DNA from: Pyrinomonadaceae bacterium | Lineage (GTDB): Bacteria; Acidobacteriota; Blastocatellia; Pyrinomonadales; Pyrinomonadaceae | NCBI GenBank assembly: GCA_014379795.1 | Contig: JACMLC010000139.1 | Location: 1-7,998 of the forward strand | DNA length: 7,998 nucleotides | Reading direction: 5' to 3' | In this document: positions 5,547 through 7,998 of the stretch, piece by piece | Position numbering within the stretch: the stretch's first letter is position 1 | Layout: every line of letters starts with the position of its first letter | Program-made: the position numbers and the translations under genes | Notes under the pieces: generated by a model | Database searches by the model: none | Seen by the model: only the letters and a program-made list of their open reading frames with translations | Told to the model about the DNA's origin: nothing

Positions 5547-6989
5547 CTAAATTTTCCCTGTTTGCGTGCCTGATGGGGCGAGGCTTTTGATAATGCGCTC
5601 GCGAAAAGCACGTGCGCGCGTCTTTATATCGTTTTCGTCCAGAGTTAGCAACCTCCGGTCGCGCATTATGATGCGCCCCTCGATAATGACAGTGCGTACA
5701 TCATCCGCCTTGGTCGCATAAACCAGATGAGAATAAATGTTATAAAGCGGCGTTTGATTCAGGTCATCGAGGTCAACAATCACGAGGTCTGCGCGCTTGC
5801 CGACGGCGATTGAGCCGATCTCGCGCTCCATGTGCAGGGCGCGTGCGCCGCGCAGGGTCGCCATCTCAAAAGCCTGCTGCGCCGAGACGACTTTCGGGTC
5901 GCCGCTCGTGACCTTGTGCAGCTTGGCCGCTGTATCCATCTCTTCCCACATGCTGAGATCGTTATTCGAGGCCGCGCCGTCCGTCCCCAAACCCAGATCA
6001 AGGTCTGCGACGAGCATCTGCGGGACAGGGGCAACGCCCGAAGCGAGTTTCATGTTCGACTGCGGGTTGTGAACCACGCCCACGCCAGCGCGCTTGAGCG
6101 TCGCGATCTCTCCTTCGTCCGCAAAGACGACGTGCGCGGCAATCACGCGGTCATTCAGAAAATTGATGCGCGACAGGTATTCGACAGGCCGCGCGTTTTT
6201 GCTCTTGACGCTGTCTTCAACCTCTTTGCGCGTCTCCGCCACGTGAATCAGGATTGGCGCTTTGGTCTGATCGGAAAAAGCGCGGACGGCTTTCAGATGT
6301 TCTTCGGAAACTGTATAAGGCGCGTGCGGCGCGATGGCCGGAGTGATGAGCGCATGCCCCTGCCACTTCTTGACAAACTTTTGGGTGTAGGCCATCGCCT
6401 CTTCATGCGTCTTGTTATCGGCGACGGGAAAATCTATGACCGTTTCGCCGAGGACGCCGCGCACGCCCGCCTTGGCTGTCTCGTCCGCAATCGCGTCCTC
6501 AAAGTAATACATATCCGCGTAGGTCGTCGTCCCGCCGCGTATCATCTCCGCAAGGCCAAGCCGCGTGCCGACGCGCACGAATTCTTCCGTCACGTTCTTG
6601 GCTTCTGCCGGAAAAATATATTTGGTCAGCCATTCGTTAAGGTCTAAATCATCCGCCAGCCCGCGAAAGAGTGTCATAGGCACATGCGTGTGCCCGTTGA
6701 TGAGACCGGGAACGATGGCTTTCCCGCGCGCGTCAATGATTTCGCGCGCAGTATATTTAGCTTCGACTTCGGCGCGTGTGCCGACGGCTGTGATGCGCCC
6801 GCCTGTCACCGCCACCGCGCCGTCTTCTATCACTCGGCGCTCGCCGTCCATCGTCACGATTGTCCCGCCGCGCACGATTAAATCCACACGTGACCTCCTC
6901 TGCTGCTGTGCGAAAGCCGCAGGCGATAAAGAAATCAACACAATCAAAAGAATGGCAAAGATTGAGCGCAAATTCGTTTGCTTTTTCAT
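5547..6989 (-). CDS. mtaD: Exported amidohydrolase of the MtaD / S-adenosylhomocysteine deaminase family
   Basis: A 480-residue metal-dependent deaminase. The family converts 5'-methylthioadenosine, S-adenosylhomocysteine or adenosine to the inosine forms, with close relatives that act on triazines. The metal ligands are all present: H100 and H102 in NGHTH, H249 in IHVAET (with E252), H286 in AAHVV and D337 in GTDGAASNND. The family-typical FRGLADDLDLNEWL (E119) and APHAPYT (H222) match substrate-binding positions of MtaD. The second half of the small beta domain closes the protein (GKRADLVIVDLDD). Unusually, residues 1-27 form a signal peptide (KKQTNLR, then FAILLIVLISLSPAAFA, cleavage before QQQ), which predicts a periplasmic or secreted enzyme; most MtaD proteins are cytoplasmic. 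ATG start at 6989; no upstream in-frame start and no clear SD. A terminator follows. The exact substrate cannot be read from sequence. Confidence 0.88.
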   Translation of the reverse strand: MKKQTNLRSIFAILLIVLISLSPAAFAQQQRRSRVDLIVRGGTIVTMDGERRVIEDGAVAVTGGRITAVGTRAEVEAKYTAREIIDARGKAIVPGLINGHTHVPMTLFRGLADDLDLNEWLTKYIFPAEAKNVTEEFVRVGTRLGLAEMIRGGTTTYADMYYFEDAIADETAKAGVRGVLGETVIDFPVADNKTHEEAMAYTQKFVKKWQGHALITPAIAPHAPYTVSEEHLKAVRAFSDQTKAPILIHVAETRKEVEDSVKSKNARPVEYLSRINFLNDRVIAAHVVFADEGEIATLKRAGVGVVHNPQSNMKLASGVAPVPQMLVADLDLGLGTDGAASNNDLSMWEEMDTAAKLHKVTSGDPKVVSAQQAFEMATLRGARALHMEREIGSIAVGKRADLVIVDLDDLNQTPLYNIYSHLVYATKADDVRTVIIEGRIIMRDRRLLTLDENDIKTRARAFRERIIKSLAPSGTQTGKI

Positions 6990-7027
6990 TTTCGTATGCG
7001 AATTAAAGAGGGAGATTCGGCTCTTCT

Positions 7028-7133
7028 CTCTTTGCGTACTTTGCGTCTTATTTCTTTGCGGTCTTTGCGTTAAAACCTCTTCTTAAACGCAAAGACCGCA
7101 AAGTTTTTCGCAAAGGGCGCAAAGAGGTTTTAA
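7028..7133. repeat. CTTTGCG heptamer array forming a long inverted repeat
   Basis: Four CTTTGCG heptamers (starting 7030, 7039, 7054, 7063) face four CGCAAAG heptamers (7088, 7097, 7109, 7118). The inner 18 bp are perfect inverse copies (7054-7071 against 7086-7103); outside these the arms stay similar to about 7028 and 7126 with an indel. A second perfect 12-bp inverse pair, TTAAAACCTCTT (7070-7081) and AAGAGGTTTTAA (7122-7133), interlocks with the first. The element fills most of the 159-bp gap between the PsiE-like gene and the amidohydrolase. It looks like two copies of a dispersed intergenic repeat in opposite orientation. It could stabilise or end the cdd-psiE transcript, but it is not a classic terminator. 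Confidence 0.8.
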
Positions 7134-7148
7134 GTTTTGCTTCACACC

Positions 7149-7583
7149 TTATTTTGGTTTACCGGGCATATAATAAAAACGGACGATGAGCAGCCCGCAG
7201 AGCGCGATGACGCTGAGCAATAATTCGTAAGCCTTAATATCCGGAGTGACTATCTTGCGCGCGATGACGAAGATAATCACTTCGACAGCCGCGCTCGTGC
7301 GATGAAAAAGCAGCAGTAGTCCAAGCTCTGCGGCGATGGCGACCAGCAAGATATTCCCGATGACTACTTGTAAAGCTTTATATTCATCAGTCGGTTGCCA
7401 GAGCTTTGGGAACTCGCGGACAACCGTTTCGTAACCGGCGATGGCAGCCGCTGCCAGAATAAAGATTGCCAGCAGCGAGAGAAATAAATGAATGACATTG
7501 CCCACATAAATATTGAGGGCATGCTCAACGGCAGTGCCTTCGCTCACTGCTTCCGGCTTTTCTTCCTTTTTGCTCTCGGCCAT
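7149..7583 (-). CDS. PsiE-like four-helix membrane protein
   Basis: A 144-residue inner-membrane protein with a charged N-terminus (Lys/Glu-rich, residues 1-20) and four hydrophobic segments at about 29-51, 72-93, 97-112 and 119-138, ending in a short basic tail. The stretch HRTSAAVEVIIFVIARKIV with a following PD-K-YE resembles the phosphate-starvation-inducible PsiE family, in which an 'E/V...ARK(I/V)' segment is conserved. The biochemical role of PsiE proteins is not established. The ATG at 7583 lies 3 nt after the stop of the cytidine deaminase gene, and its SD (AAGGTG, 7595-7590) overlaps the end of that gene, so the two are co-transcribed and probably translationally coupled. The length is normal for the family. 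The family assignment is by recognition of the motif and topology, and is moderate. Confidence 0.7.
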   Translation of the reverse strand: MAESKKEEKPEAVSEGTAVEHALNIYVGNVIHLFLSLLAIFILAAAAIAGYETVVREFPKLWQPTDEYKALQVVIGNILLVAIAAELGLLLLFHRTSAAVEVIIFVIARKIVTPDIKAYELLLSVIALCGLLIVRFYYMPGKPK

Positions 7584-7586
7584 GTC

Positions 7587-7998
7587 TTACACCTTTTTTT
7601 GAGCGCTCATCTCTTTCAAAAATCTCGCGTCGAAAGCGCGCGGCAAGAGATCATGTATGTTCAGGGTTTCCGTCTCGCCTTGCAGGTTGGCGAGCACGAT
7701 GGTCGTGTTGCGGCAATGCTCCCAGATGATTTGCCTGCATGTGCCACACGGGGGCGTCAATATCTCTGTGTCGGCCACAATCACGAGGCGGCCAAAACAA
7801 CGCGCGCCTTCCGAGAGGGCTTTCCAGACCGCAACGCGCTCGGCGCAGACGGTCAGGCCATAGCTCGCGCTCTCTATATTGCAGCCCGTATAAACCTCGC
7901 CGTCGTCGGTTTCCACCGCCACGCCGACGCGGAAATCAGAGAAAGGCGCAATCGCCCTCTCGCGCACTTCGCAGGCCATGTCAATCAGTTGTTGTAAA
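7587..7998 (-). CDS. cdd: Cytidine deaminase (5' end cut by window edge)
   Basis: A cytidine/deoxycytidine deaminase of the small homotetrameric class, which makes uridine in pyrimidine salvage in the cytoplasm. Zinc and catalytic residues are complete: TVCAERVAV supplies a Cys and the proton-shuttling Glu, and TPPCGTCRQ supplies two more Cys. The substrate motif GCNIESASYG follows the fold-typical APFSDFRVGVAVETDDG. The first in-frame ATG is at 7979, but the frame stays open to the edge and the preceding residues (LQQLIDM then ACEVRERAIAPFSDF) align with the usual first helix before APYSNF. The true start therefore probably lies a few codons beyond the window and the ATG is internal. Counting from that ATG there are 130 residues, a normal size once a short N-terminus is added. 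It leads a two-gene unit with the PsiE-like gene. Confidence 0.94.
   Translation of the reverse strand, partial: LQQLIDMACEVRERAIAPFSDFRVGVAVETDDGEVYTGCNIESASYGLTVCAERVAVWKALSEGARCFGRLVIVADTEILTPPCGTCRQIIWEHCRNTTIVLANLQGETETLNIHDLLPRAFDARFLKEMSAQKKV

Noticed and set aside
5832..6647. A 271-residue open frame on the + strand
   Set aside because: It lies wholly opposite the amidohydrolase, which has every family motif in place. The antisense protein is Arg/His-rich with no recognisable domain, as expected for a codon-bias shadow. The + strand frames at 18-491, 4758-5366, 3586-4134, 6565-7086 and 7488-7997 are rejected on the same grounds.
7028..7133. CRISPR-like array
   Set aside because: The heptamers are far too short and are spaced 9-15 nt. 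They also switch orientation in the middle to form an inverted repeat, so there are no direct repeats with unique spacers.

Overview
The window looks like chromosomal DNA of moderate GC from a free-living bacterium. All eight coding regions lie on the minus strand and read right to left. The best guess for the source is Acidobacteriota, perhaps the Blastocatellia side. The basis is an Rrf2-sufB-sufC-sufD order, a stand-alone secreted protein with a C-terminal TonB domain, an exported MtaD-type amidohydrolase, and an intergenic array of CTTTGCG heptamers. This assignment is inference; no rRNA or other marker gene is present.

Layout, in transcription order from the right edge. (1) 7998-7149: a cytidine deaminase whose 5' end is cut by the window edge, followed 3 nt later by a four-helix PsiE-like membrane protein; the two are clearly co-transcribed. 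(2) 7133-7028: an intergenic inverted repeat built from four CTTTGCG and four CGCAAAG heptamers. (3) 6989-5547: an MtaD/SAH-deaminase-type amidohydrolase with a signal peptide, followed by a good intrinsic terminator at about 5450-5478. (4) 5432-4260: a secreted protein with a C-terminal TonB domain. (5) 4259-4147: a regulatory region with a near-consensus sigma70 promoter (TTGACA-N17-TATTAT) and two short inverted repeats. (6) 4146-1: an iron-sulfur cluster assembly operon, rrf2 - sufB - MNT nucleotidyltransferase - sufC - sufD, with sufD cut by the left edge.

The Suf genes work together. SufB and SufD form the scaffold, SufC is the ABC ATPase that drives it, and the Rrf2 protein has three cysteines placed to bind an Fe-S cluster, so it probably senses cluster status and controls its own operon. 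The most unusual element is a 96-residue minimal nucleotidyltransferase (MNT, MntA-like) between sufB and sufC, with no HepT partner visible. A hairpin plus T-run that resembles a terminator follows it just before sufC. The other notable points are the signal peptide on an enzyme family usually found in the cytoplasm and the heptamer inverted repeat. I see no tRNA, rRNA, CRISPR array, transposase or phage gene, and no stretch over 300 bases lacks a gene.
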